From: Halomonas sp.
GTDB taxonomy: Bacteria > Pseudomonadota > Gammaproteobacteria > Pseudomonadales > Halomonadaceae
DNA length: 21,873 bases
Assembly (NCBI GenBank): GCA_007129225.1
Contig: SKVX01000363.1
Coordinates: 1 to 21,873, forward strand
Direction of reading: 5' to 3'
The notes beneath the pieces were generated by a model. That model saw only the letters and a list, made by a program, of their open reading frames with translations, was not told the origin of the DNA and made no database searches. How positions within the stretch are numbered: the first letter of the stretch is position 1; each line of letters begins with the position of its first letter. Of the stretch, positions 6,373 through 13,566 are shown piece by piece. The translations under genes were made by a program, and so were the position numbers.

Positions 6373-8283
6373 TCAGACCTGGCGAGCCTCATGGGCCGCA
6401 CCCACCGAGCGATCCTTCATCGCATCGTGGACATCCTGCAGGCTTGCCGGGTCGTCTATGGTCGAGGGAACGCCGTACTCCTTGCCATCGGCGATATTGC
6501 GCAACAGCTTGCGCAGTATCTTGCCGGAGCGCGTCTTGGGCAGGCGGTTGACCACCAAGACCTGCTTGAAGCAGGCAATGGGCCCGATCTTCTCGCGCAC
6601 CAGGGCAATCAGTTCGTTTTCCAGCGCCAACTCGTCGCCGTCGAAACCATCCTTGGGAATCACCAGACCCACCGGCACCTGCCCCTTGAGTGCATCATGG
6701 ATGCCGATCACGGCACATTCGGCAACGGCCTTGTGCGCCCCCACGACCTCCTCCATCTCGCCGGTCGAGAGGCGATGGCCGGCGATATTGATGACGTCAT
6801 CGGTGCGTCCCATGATGAACAGATAGCCATCCTCATCGAAATAGCCACCATCACCGGTCAGGTAGTAGCCCGGGAAGGCGGCCATGTAGGCACTATGAAA
6901 CCGCTGCGGATCTCCCCATACGCCCACCAGGCAGCCGGGCGGCATGGGCTGTTTGATGACGACACTCCCCTGCTCCATTGGCTTGGCCTGCTCACCCTCA
7001 CGGTTGAGAATCTGCACATCGAATCCGGGAACCGGTACCGTGGCACTGCCGGCCTTGGTCGGCATCGGATCCAACCCGTGGAGATTGGCGGCGATGGGCC
7101 AACCGGTCTCCGTCTGCCACCAATGGTCGATCACGGGAACGTCAAGCAGGTCGTCAAGCCAATGGAACGTCGGTGGATCCAGCCGCTCTCCGGCCAGAAA
7201 CAGTGCCTTCAGACAGGAAATGTCGTACTGCGCCAGTAACTTGCCGTCCGGGTCCTCCTTCTTGATGGCGCGAAAGGCTGTGGGAGCGGTAAAGAAGCTC
7301 TTTACGCCATACTCGCTGATCAACCGCCAGAAGGCGCCGGCATCCGGGGTCTTTACCGGCTTGCCCTCGTAGACCACGGTGGTACAGCCACGCAGCAGAG
7401 GGGCGTACACGATATATGAGTGCCCCACGACCCAGCCCACGTCCGAGGCAGAAAAGAAAACCTCCCCGGGCGCCACGTCGTAGATCGCCTCCATGGAGTA
7501 GTGGAGTGCGACGGCATAGCCGCCGGTGTCGCGCACTACCCCCTTGGGCTTGCCGGTGGTGCCGGATGTATAGAGGACATATAGCGGATCGCTGCCCTTG
7601 ACCGGCACACACTCGGCCGGCTCGGCTTTCGCCATCAGTTCTGCCCAGTCGTGATCGCGAGAGCCAAGCTCGGCGAGCTGCTGCTCACGCTGAAATATCA
7701 CGCAGGCGTCCGGCTTATGCTCGCTCTGTTCGATGGCGGCATCGATGATCGGCTTGTAGGAAATGACACGGTCTACCTCGATGCCGCAGGAAGCCGCCAC
7801 GACGACCTTGGGCTGGGCGTCGTCGATACGCACTGCCAGCTCGTGAGGCGCAAAGCCGCCGAAGACCACCGAGTGCACAGCCCCCAGGCGCGCGCAGGCA
7901 TACATCGCCATTAGGGCCTCGGGCACCATGGGCATGTAGATGACAACCCGATCGCCTTTCTCGACACCGAGGCCTCTCAGCGCCCCGGCGAAAAGCGCCA
8001 CCTGATCGCGCATCTCACGGTAGCTCAGCGTTCGCTTGCTGTCGGTAACCGGAGAGTCCCACAGGATAGCCGGCTGGTCTCCTCGCCCCTGGTCCACATG
8101 GTGGTCCAGTGCCGCATGACAGAGGTTCAGCTCGCCGTCGACGAACCAGCGCGCATGCTGCTGGTCGTCGTAGCTGAGAATGGTCGTGGGCGGCGTAAAC
8201 CAGGGAATGCGTCGAGCCTGCTCGGCCCAGAAGGCTTCAGGCTGTTCGATGGAGCGGTTGAATTCGTTGGTATAGGTTGTCAT
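6373..8283 (-). CDS. prpE: Propionyl-CoA synthetase (propionate--CoA ligase)
   Basis: The 636-residue product is an AMP-forming acyl-CoA synthetase of the PrpE/ACSS3 branch (E. coli PrpE 628). It converts propionate, ATP and CoA to propionyl-CoA, AMP and pyrophosphate in the cytoplasm. Visible motifs are the acetyl-CoA-synthetase N-terminal region, the P-loop-like YTSGTTGKPKG (238-248), WWQTETGWPI, TGDGGYFDEDGYLFIMGRTD with the A8 loop, and SGKILR with catalytic Lys588, the lysine acetylated or propionylated in relatives. The ATG at 8283 has AGGA six bases upstream; an upstream extension of 31 codons lacks family similarity. No prpBCD methylcitrate genes flank it, so it stands alone, divergent from an ArsR-type regulator. 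Acetate or other short acids could also be substrates. Confidence 0.93.
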   Translation of the reverse strand: MTTYTNEFNRSIEQPEAFWAEQARRIPWFTPPTTILSYDDQQHARWFVDGELNLCHAALDHHVDQGRGDQPAILWDSPVTDSKRTLSYREMRDQVALFAGALRGLGVEKGDRVVIYMPMVPEALMAMYACARLGAVHSVVFGGFAPHELAVRIDDAQPKVVVAASCGIEVDRVISYKPIIDAAIEQSEHKPDACVIFQREQQLAELGSRDHDWAELMAKAEPAECVPVKGSDPLYVLYTSGTTGKPKGVVRDTGGYAVALHYSMEAIYDVAPGEVFFSASDVGWVVGHSYIVYAPLLRGCTTVVYEGKPVKTPDAGAFWRLISEYGVKSFFTAPTAFRAIKKEDPDGKLLAQYDISCLKALFLAGERLDPPTFHWLDDLLDVPVIDHWWQTETGWPIAANLHGLDPMPTKAGSATVPVPGFDVQILNREGEQAKPMEQGSVVIKQPMPPGCLVGVWGDPQRFHSAYMAAFPGYYLTGDGGYFDEDGYLFIMGRTDDVINIAGHRLSTGEMEEVVGAHKAVAECAVIGIHDALKGQVPVGLVIPKDGFDGDELALENELIALVREKIGPIACFKQVLVVNRLPKTRSGKILRKLLRNIADGKEYGVPSTIDDPASLQDVHDAMKDRSVGAAHEARQV

Positions 8284-8314
8284 AAGCGTCCTGTCCGACA
8301 CGAAGTTGCCTGGG

Positions 8315-8410
8315 ATTGTTGACACTTTAGAGGGTTGGCCAAGAATTTCCTTCATACCATCGGCTAATTTGGCCAAGAAAAGCGACTACCCCGGCCCCAT
8401 TGTTGACAAT
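8315..8410. repeat. Repeated ATTGTTGACA, one copy a perfect inverted repeat
   Basis: ATTGTTGACA occurs at 8315-8324 and 8399-8408, 84 bases apart (about eight helical turns). The second copy extends to a perfect inverted repeat ATTGT-TG-ACAAT (8399-8410). The two copies bracket the TTGGCCAAGAA pair. They may be regulator sites; TTGACA is also a perfect -35 hexamer, though no good -10 follows the second copy. Confidence 0.35.
8335..8379 (-). promoter_or_regulatory. prpE promoter with two TTGGCCAAGAA operator-like sites
   Basis: On the minus strand TTCTTG (8379-8374) and TATGAA (8356-8351) are separated by 17 bases, giving a start near 8344 and a leader of about 60 bases. The 11-mer TTGGCCAAGAA, with palindromic core TTGGCCAA, occurs twice as a direct repeat on the plus strand: 8369-8379, covering the -35, and 8335-8345, covering the predicted start. 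Paired sites in these positions suggest a repressor, perhaps binding cooperatively. The regulator is unknown. Confidence 0.45.
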
Positions 8411-8457
8411 AACGACGCCTTTACCCGACCTGCATCAAGACTTCGTTGATTCGACGT

Positions 8458-8487
8458 TTGACAGTTGATGGGCCACTATCAATGATA
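8458..8487 (+). promoter_or_regulatory. arsR-type gene promoter with palindrome over the -10
   Basis: A perfect -35 TTGACA (8458-8463) is followed after 17 bases by AATGAT (8481-8486, four of six matches). The palindrome TATCA-A-TGATA (8477-8487) covers the -10. ArsR-family repressors commonly bind imperfect AT-rich palindromes over their own promoters, so autorepression is likely. The leader would be about 150 bases. Confidence 0.45.
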
Positions 8488-8644
8488 ACTAAATGAGCAA
8501 TGCCATAAACCACGAAGGGCACTGTCACACCCCTGCCTCCTGCCACAGCCTGCTGGATGGCTGTTGTCGCAGGCCGAGGTAGCCGCCAGAAGCAGCCTGC
8601 CCCGGCCTGCACCGCAGCCGGGCAGCCAACCCGGGGAGATCGAC

Positions 8645-8965
8645 ATGAGCACCTCGCACAACAATGCATCCCGCCTGCTCGAAGCCGGCGATGTTGCAAT
8701 CGACCAGGCCACTGCCCTGCTGAAGGCACTGGCCAATGACAATCGGTTGCGCATTCTATGCCTGCTCGATGATTCTGAACTGTCGGTGACCGAACTCAAC
8801 CAGCGCCTTTCACTGAGCCAGTCGGCCCTGTCCCAGCATCTCGCCATCCTGCGTCGGGAAGGTCTGGTGACGACACGAAGAGCCTCCCAGACCATCTACT
8901 ACTCCCTTCAGGGCGAACAAGCGAAAGCGCTGATCGAAACGCTGGTCAGGCTGCAGCAACTATGA
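8645..8965 (+). CDS. ArsR-family winged-helix transcriptional regulator, non-metal type
   Basis: The 106-residue product has the ArsR/SmtB helix-turn-helix layout: ATALLKALANDNRLRILCLL (22-41), then recognition-helix region SQSALSQHLAILRREGLV (58-75) and the beta-wing TTRRASQTIYYSLQ (76-89). The classic alpha3 metal-binding ELCVCDL is here ELSVTEL (45-51), so both cysteines are replaced and only Cys39 remains; arsenic or other thiophilic metal sensing at that site is therefore unlikely. The start at 8645 has GGGGAG six bases upstream. The gene is divergent from prpE with 361 bases between, and converges on sohB (14-base gap). It may control itself and prpE, but this is inferred only from position. 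Confidence 0.88.
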   Translation: MSTSHNNASRLLEAGDVAIDQATALLKALANDNRLRILCLLDDSELSVTELNQRLSLSQSALSQHLAILRREGLVTTRRASQTIYYSLQGEQAKALIETLVRLQQL

Positions 8966-8979
8966 CCGGCAACGCGGGT

Positions 8980-10020
8980 TCAGCGTTTCTCCCAGCGTCC
9001 AGCATCGAGTCGCTCCATTACCCGGTCGATGCCACCCTCGACCCCTTTCGATATGGCCATGCCAAATCGTTCGCCCATGGGATGCCGCGCTTCCAGCCGC
9101 ATGCTGATCACCCGCGCTTCCTCCATGCGTGACAGCAGATACGCTTCGCTGGTGCCCAGGCCATCAATCAGTCCCTTGTCGAGGGCATCCCGACCGTACC
9201 AGGTTTCACCGGTAGCGACTGACTCGATGTCCAGCCCAGGACGACGCTCGGCGACATGAGACTTGAATAAGTGATGGATGTTTTCCAGGTCCGCCTGGAA
9301 CTTCTGCCTGCCCTCTTCGGTGTTTTCGCCAAACACCGTCAGGGTTCGCTTGTACTCCCCGGCCGTGAGCAGCTCGACATCGATATCGTGCCGCTTCAGG
9401 AGCCGGTGAAGGTTGGGCAGCTGCGCCACCACGCCAATGGAGCCCAGAACCGCAAAGGGAGCCGCGCGAAGATGGTCGGCGGCACAAGCCATCAGGTAAC
9501 CTCCGCTGGCCGCCACCTTGTCGACACAGACCGTGGTCGTCAGGCCCGCATCCCGAAGCCGGTCCATCTGGGCGGCGGCAAGCCCATAGGCGTGCACCAG
9601 TCCGCCGGCTGACTCGAGGCGCACCACCACCTCATCCCCTTTTGACGCGGCCGCGATGACAGCCGATATCTCTTCTGCCAGCCGCCCCACGCCCGATGCC
9701 TTGATATCACCGCGAAAATCCAGCACCCAGACCGTCTGTCGGGTAGCGCCCTGTTCCTTGCGCCCCTCACGGCTCTCTGTCTTGTCATCACGTCGAAACG
9801 CCTTGAGCAGCCGCTTGCGAGCCCCCGGCTCACTGGCAGCGAGGGCGAGCCGCCGCCGCCGATACTCATGCCTGCGGTTCAGTTCCTCTATACGCATCCG
9901 CAGGCGATCGCCACCTTCACTTCTGGCCCGGGCCACGATGACCACCACAACCCCCACCAATAGCAGTAGAATCGTCAGTTGGGCCGTGAAGCGCCCGATA
10001 TCCAGCAGCCACTCGTTCAC
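8980..10020 (-). CDS. sohB: SohB-type inner-membrane serine protease (signal peptide peptidase family S49)
   Basis: The 346-residue product matches SohB (E. coli 349). It has one N-terminal membrane helix (about 13-30) and a basic linker, then the S49 protease fold facing the periplasm. The serine is Ser172 in DKVAASGGYLMA and the general-base lysine is Lys224 in LTAGEYKRTLTVFGENTEEG, a Ser-Lys dyad. SohB was found as a multicopy suppressor of degP mutants, and a periplasmic or membrane quality-control role is presumed. The GTG start at 10020 is chosen because GGAGAG lies seven bases upstream and the family N-terminus begins there. The gene diverges from the SCP2-domain gene and converges on the arsR-type gene. 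The stretch 65-95 is unusually rich in Arg, Lys and Glu. Confidence 0.92.
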   Translation of the reverse strand: MNEWLLDIGRFTAQLTILLLLVGVVVVIVARARSEGGDRLRMRIEELNRRHEYRRRRLALAASEPGARKRLLKAFRRDDKTESREGRKEQGATRQTVWVLDFRGDIKASGVGRLAEEISAVIAAASKGDEVVVRLESAGGLVHAYGLAAAQMDRLRDAGLTTTVCVDKVAASGGYLMACAADHLRAAPFAVLGSIGVVAQLPNLHRLLKRHDIDVELLTAGEYKRTLTVFGENTEEGRQKFQADLENIHHLFKSHVAERRPGLDIESVATGETWYGRDALDKGLIDGLGTSEAYLLSRMEEARVISMRLEARHPMGERFGMAISKGVEGGIDRVMERLDAGRWEKR

Positions 10021-10086
10021 GTTACTCTCTCCGCTTCCTGGTTGATCGATTCATACTGACGTCGCCCGCCCGCCGGTACAATGGCC

Positions 10087-10115
10087 TTGATTAAAACATT
10101 CGTTTGAAATATTCT
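10087..10115 (+). promoter_or_regulatory. Promoter of the SCP2-domain gene with a PsrA-like inverted repeat
   Basis: TTGATT (10087-10092) and TATTCT (10110-10115) are separated by 17 bases, a reasonable sigma70 promoter. Between them lies AAAAC-ATTC-GTTTG (10093-10106), extended to TT.AAAC....GTTT.AA (10091-10108). This fits the xAAAC-N(2-4)-GTTTx sites of PsrA-type TetR repressors of fatty-acid metabolism. Its position in the spacer would allow repression relieved by fatty acids; this is inferred. Confidence 0.5.
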
Positions 10116-10167
10116 CGCAAGTAGTGCCTCACTCCTCCCTTGACCCCTACGACAGAGGAAGCCTCGC

Positions 10168-10479
10168 ATGTCCAGCAACACCTTCGACAGACTACAGGAT
10201 CGATTCGACCCCCAGGCCGCCAAGGGAATGGACGACATCTTCCAGTTCCATTTCAGCGATAATGGCAGCCACTATCTGGTCATCAAGGATGGCAACCTCG
10301 CCATTGAAGAGGGCGAGCACGATGATCCCTCGGTCAGCCTGAGCATGAGCACCGATACCCTGAAGGGCGTGATGAATGGAGAAATCAACGGCATGACCGC
10401 CTTCATGACCGGAAAGCTCAAGGCGACCGGTAACGTCATGCTGGCGACCAAGCTGACGAGCCTTTTCCCGGCACGCTGA
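10168..10479 (+). CDS. SCP2 sterol-binding-domain small protein
   Basis: The 103-residue product is a single stand-alone SCP2-like lipid-binding domain. Visible hallmarks are YLVIKDGNLAIEEGEHDDPSVS (roughly 36-57), then the middle helix STDTLKGVMNGEINGMTAFM and the C-terminal block GKLKATGNVMLATKLTSLF. Such domains form a hydrophobic tunnel for lipids or fatty-acyl groups. Free-standing bacterial versions are common near fatty-acid degradation genes and lack a proven function. No signal peptide is seen, so it is cytosolic. The ATG at 10168 has AGGA eight to nine bases upstream. The gene has its own promoter with a possible fatty-acid repressor site and its own terminator, so it is probably monocistronic. 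Confidence 0.88.
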   Translation: MSSNTFDRLQDRFDPQAAKGMDDIFQFHFSDNGSHYLVIKDGNLAIEEGEHDDPSVSLSMSTDTLKGVMNGEINGMTAFMTGKLKATGNVMLATKLTSLFPAR

Positions 10480-10502
10480 TCCGGCGAGAAACGACAGACC
10501 GA

Positions 10503-10534
10503 CGCGGGCCGCCACATGGCGGCCCGTGCGTTTT
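10503..10534 (+). terminator. Rho-independent terminator of the SCP2-domain gene
   Basis: CGGGCCGCCA (10505-10514) pairs with TGGCGGCCCG (10517-10526) across a 2-base loop, followed by TGCGTTTT (10527-10534). It sits 25 bases after the stop codon. Its T run touches the last codon of nudC, which converges from the other side. Confidence 0.85.
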
Positions 10535-11310
10535 CACCGGGTACTGCCCTTCACCTCGCTGAGATGCGTCTCGATCAAGGCACGCGAAATCGAGTAGGGA
10601 GGCGGCAGTTGAGGCAACCGTTCCGGCATGAACCAGGCGGCATCGACTATCTCGATACCGTCGATGCGAATGCGCCTGGTCGCGGCTTCGGCGAAGAAAC
10701 CCAGCATCAATGCATGGGGAAACGGCCAGGCCTGGCTGCGGTAGTAGCGTATTCGACCCACAGTGAGTCCCACTTCCTCGAAAATTTCCCGGTGAACGGC
10801 CTCCTCGGCAGACTCGCCAGGCTCGATGAAGCCGGCCAGCGTGGAGAAACGCCCGGCAGGAAAGCGAGGACTCCTGGCCAGCAACATGGCATCGCCATGG
10901 GTCACCAGGGTAATGATGCAAGGGGAAATCCTGGGGTAGTTACGGAGCCCGCAAGACTGGCAATGCATGGCAAATTCGGCATCCAGCCGCGCCGCACCGG
11001 CGCCACAGCGCCCGCAGAACCGATGATCGCGCAGCCAGGACGACACCTGAAGTGCCGTGGAGAGCAGCGGAAACCAGGATTCGGGCAGCCTGGCCATCCA
11101 CTGCCTGCCGTCCAACCAGCCCTCACCTGCCTGGTCTTCCACTGACAGGGCCACCGGTTCGTCGCGCCAGTAGCATAGCGGCTGCATGGTCGACGTCCAC
11201 GCCTGTGCGCTCTGCAGGGGAGATCCATCCGCTCCCGGTGCGATATGACCAGAGACGATCCGGATGACCCTGCCGGCCACCTCATCGAGTGGCAGTTCGC
11301 GGCGCAGCAT
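10534..11310 (-). CDS. nudC: NADH pyrophosphatase / NAD-cap decapping Nudix hydrolase
   Basis: The 258-residue product matches NudC (E. coli 257). It has a divergent N-terminal domain, a zinc ribbon with Cys99, Cys102, Cys117 and Cys120 (CGRCG and CQSCG), and a Nudix box from Gly160 to Leu182 (GFIEPGE, then REIFEEVGL). The NudC-specific SQPWPFPxS motif appears as SQAWPFPHA (192-200), with Pro and the final Ser both replaced by Ala, a mild deviation worth noting. The enzyme cleaves NAD(H) to NMN(H) and AMP and removes NAD caps from RNA 5' ends in the cytoplasm. The ATG shares its A with the TGA stop of dnaQ (TGATG), indicating translational coupling. Its 3' end abuts the convergent SCP2-gene terminator. 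Confidence 0.92.
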   Translation of the reverse strand: MLRRELPLDEVAGRVIRIVSGHIAPGADGSPLQSAQAWTSTMQPLCYWRDEPVALSVEDQAGEGWLDGRQWMARLPESWFPLLSTALQVSSWLRDHRFCGRCGAGAARLDAEFAMHCQSCGLRNYPRISPCIITLVTHGDAMLLARSPRFPAGRFSTLAGFIEPGESAEEAVHREIFEEVGLTVGRIRYYRSQAWPFPHALMLGFFAEAATRRIRIDGIEIVDAAWFMPERLPQLPPPYSISRALIETHLSEVKGSTR

Positions 11311-12071
11311 CAGCTGGACTTTTCGACCAGGTCACTCGCCGAGCCAAGCTCATCCCAGTGGCAGGAGCCAGCGGCTTGACGGATCTGCGCGAGCTTGGCT
11401 TCGTGAGCTGCCAGCTCCTCCACGCCAGGGCGCAGCACGCTCAGGCTGCTTGCCGACAACGACAGGCGTCGAATCGACAACCCTCCGGCCATGGCGTCAT
11501 CGCCACCCCGCTCTTCGGCATCCAGCGTCAGGGCGGTCTGGCCGCCGGTCATCGCGAGGTAAACCTCGGCAAGGATCTCGGCATCCAACAGGGCGCCATG
11601 GAGCACTCGACGACCATTGTCGATCTCATAGCGTTTGCACAACGCATCCAGGTTGTTGCGCTGCCCCGGGTGGCGATCGCGCGCCAGTCTCAGAGTGTCC
11701 AGGATGGTGCAATGCTCAGCAACCGGGCCCAGTTGCGGCTCACCACGCTGGGCATTCAGCATCATCAACTCGTGATCGATGAACCCCACATCGAAGGCCG
11801 CGTTATGAATCACCAGCTCGGCACCACCGATGAAGTCCCAGAACGCATCGGCGATATCGGCGAAGACCGGTTTGTCGTTCAGGTCGTCGTTGGTGATGCC
11901 GTGCACCGCAGTGGCTTCGGCCTCGATCTCCCGCTGCGGATTGATGTACTGGTGGTAGGTCTGGCCGGTGAGGCGACGGTTGACCATCTCCACGGCACCG
12001 ATTTCTATCAGTCGATGCCCTTCCTTAGGATCGATACCGGTTGTTTCAGTATCCAGAACAATCTGACGCAT
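11310..12071 (-). CDS. dnaQ: DNA polymerase III epsilon subunit (3'-5' proofreading exonuclease)
   Basis: The 253-residue product is a DEDDh exonuclease of the DnaQ type (E. coli 243). Exo I is LDTETTG with Asp7 and Glu9, Exo II is HNAAFDVGF with Asp94, and Exo III has His158 and Asp163 in HGALLDAEIL. The C-terminal tail (after about 185) would bind the polymerase alpha subunit. It corrects replication errors within the Pol III core. The start at 12071 was chosen for the family N-terminus (MRQIVLDTETTG); the Shine-Dalgarno sequence is weak. It begins 10 bases after the rnhA stop and its own stop overlaps the nudC ATG, so rnhA, dnaQ and nudC read as one transcript. In E. coli rnhA and dnaQ diverge instead. 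Confidence 0.95.
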   Translation of the reverse strand: MRQIVLDTETTGIDPKEGHRLIEIGAVEMVNRRLTGQTYHQYINPQREIEAEATAVHGITNDDLNDKPVFADIADAFWDFIGGAELVIHNAAFDVGFIDHELMMLNAQRGEPQLGPVAEHCTILDTLRLARDRHPGQRNNLDALCKRYEIDNGRRVLHGALLDAEILAEVYLAMTGGQTALTLDAEERGGDDAMAGGLSIRRLSLSASSLSVLRPGVEELAAHEAKLAQIRQAAGSCHWDELGSASDLVEKSS

Positions 12072-12081
12072 GATTCTTGAC

Positions 12082-12573
12082 TCACGATGGTTTGGTGACG
12101 ACGCCCGGTTTGGCCCTGTGGGCATCGATGGCGGCATTGGCCAACGCATCGGCACGCTCGTTGCCCGGATGACCGCTATGCCCCTTCACCCAGTGCCACT
12201 GCATCTGGTGTCGGCTGGCCTCTGCCAGAAGCTCTCGCCATAGCTCGGCATTCTTGACAGGCTGCCGGTTGGCCGTCTTCCAGCCCCGCTTCATCCAGCC
12301 ATGGATCCACTCGGTAATACCCTTCCGCAAGTATTCGGAATCGGTCCAGAGCTCGACCTGGCAAGGCTGTTTGAGCTCTCGCAGGGACATGATGGCCGCC
12401 ATCAACTCCATGCGATTATTGGTGGTATTGGCTTCGAAGCCATTGAGGGTCTTTTCGTGCCGGCCGCTGGTCAGCACCGCCCCCCAGCCGCCCGGCCCCG
12501 GATTTCCCCGGCATGCCCCATCCGTGTATATGGTGACGCTAGGTAACGACTTGGCCTGTTCGGTATCACTCAA
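12082..12573 (-). CDS. rnhA: Ribonuclease HI
   Basis: From the TTG at 12573 the product is 163 residues (E. coli 155). The DEDD active site is Asp18 (IYTDGACRGNPGPGGWG), Glu56 (NNRMELMAA), Asp78 (ELWTDSEYLRKG) and Asp142 (GNERADALAN), with flap His132 (VKGHSGHPG). It removes RNA from RNA:DNA hybrids. No ATG lies near the conserved start, so TTG is inferred: AAAGGA ends about nine bases before it, and it overlaps the end of the upstream methyltransferase gene by eight bases. A longer reading from ATG 12660 would add 29 residues unlike the family. The non-standard start inside another gene suggests coupling and modest expression. Confidence 0.92.
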   Translation of the reverse strand: MSDTEQAKSLPSVTIYTDGACRGNPGPGGWGAVLTSGRHEKTLNGFEANTTNNRMELMAAIMSLRELKQPCQVELWTDSEYLRKGITEWIHGWMKRGWKTANRQPVKNAELWRELLAEASRHQMQWHWVKGHSGHPGNERADALANAAIDAHRAKPGVVTKPS

Positions 12574-13354
12574 CCTCGGTAGTCCTTTTACTAGGTTCTT
12601 CGACGGCGGGACGTCCGATCCGGGAAGCATGGCCCAGCGAGTTGCCACCCAGCGCTCCACCGAGTCGTAGGCGAGGGCGCTGAATCTGGGCCAGCTTGGT
12701 GCGACGTCGCGCGCGAATGATATAGCTGTCCCCCAGCGGCACGTTATGCCGTCGCCCCAGGGTCTCCAGTGTGGCGTTACACGGCATTCTGCCAGGGAGA
12801 TGAAAACCGCAGTAGTCTACCCGCTCGATTCGGAAATCCACAAATGCCAGCCAATCTCGCAGTTTGGACGGTGTTCGCCACTGCCCACACCACGGCTGCC
12901 GGCGCCGGCGGCCCGGCGAGAGTCGTGACAGACCGGCCACGCCCAGCGGGGCCCAGCCGAAAATGATCAGGCAACCCTCATCGCTGGTAAGCCGAGCGGC
13001 CTCTTGCAAGAGCCGGTGGGGGTTCGGCACGATTTCCAGCAGGTGGTGAATGATCACCAGTTGCAGACTTTCATCAGGCAGCGCCAGGGCATCGGGAGGG
13101 CAGACCAGGGTCGACGGCTGCTCGGCCAACTGGACGGTGGGCGCCCAGCGCATGCTGTGATGAATGGGCGACATATCGGCCAGAGCGGGCCCCATGCCGA
13201 GCTCCAGGCTGTGGAGTCCATGCATGCGCTCACATACAGGCCCCAGGCAGGCACGCTCGGCACGCCAGTGAGCGACGCCATCGGGACTCGACCAATAGCG
13301 ACGTCCTTCCTGGAACAGTTGAGCCAGCGCCAGCAGATCCTCTGAATTTGACAT
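12566..13354 (-). CDS. yafS: YafS-like SAM-dependent methyltransferase
   Basis: The 262-residue product is a class I methyltransferase of the type next to gloB and rnhA in many gammaproteobacteria (E. coli YafS, 240). Motif I is degenerate but visible as SLELGMGPALADMSP (about 49-63), followed by LPDESLQLVIIHHLLEIVPNPHRLLQEAARLTSDEGCLIIFGW, motifs IV to VI of the Methyltransf_11 fold. The C-terminal tail after about 220 is rich in Arg and Gly and looks unstructured. The substrate is unknown. The ATG at 13354 has GGAGG 12 bases upstream, rather far. It is the first gene of the rnhA-dnaQ-nudC run and diverges from gloB across 212 bases, in which the only notable element is a GCCAT-GCA-ATGGC palindrome (13422-13434). 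Confidence 0.88.
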   Translation of the reverse strand: MSNSEDLLALAQLFQEGRRYWSSPDGVAHWRAERACLGPVCERMHGLHSLELGMGPALADMSPIHHSMRWAPTVQLAEQPSTLVCPPDALALPDESLQLVIIHHLLEIVPNPHRLLQEAARLTSDEGCLIIFGWAPLGVAGLSRLSPGRRRRQPWCGQWRTPSKLRDWLAFVDFRIERVDYCGFHLPGRMPCNATLETLGRRHNVPLGDSYIIRARRRTKLAQIQRPRLRLGGALGGNSLGHASRIGRPAVEEPSKRTTEVE

Positions 13355-13566
13355 TGGCTACAACACCCTCCATTATCACCGGTTTTGCAGGCAACTTACA
13401 GCAAAATGGCAGCGTTTAGCCGCCATGCAATGGCCTTTGGCTATCGCGTGCATCACTGTCCTGAGCATTGGAACGATGCCATTACATTGATGTTGCGCGG
13501 CTTGCAACAACGTGGTTCATAGCCCTGCAACACACCGGTTGACGACGCGACGAGGACGTTAGGCCT

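Noticed and set aside
6235..7239. 334-codon plus-strand open frame over the prpE 3' end
   Set aside because: It is antisense to the conserved C-terminal part of prpE and shows no recognisable domain or ribosome binding site.
6373..8965. A methylcitrate (prp) operon
   Set aside because: Only prpE is present; prpB, prpC, prpD and a PrpR-type activator are absent from the flanks.
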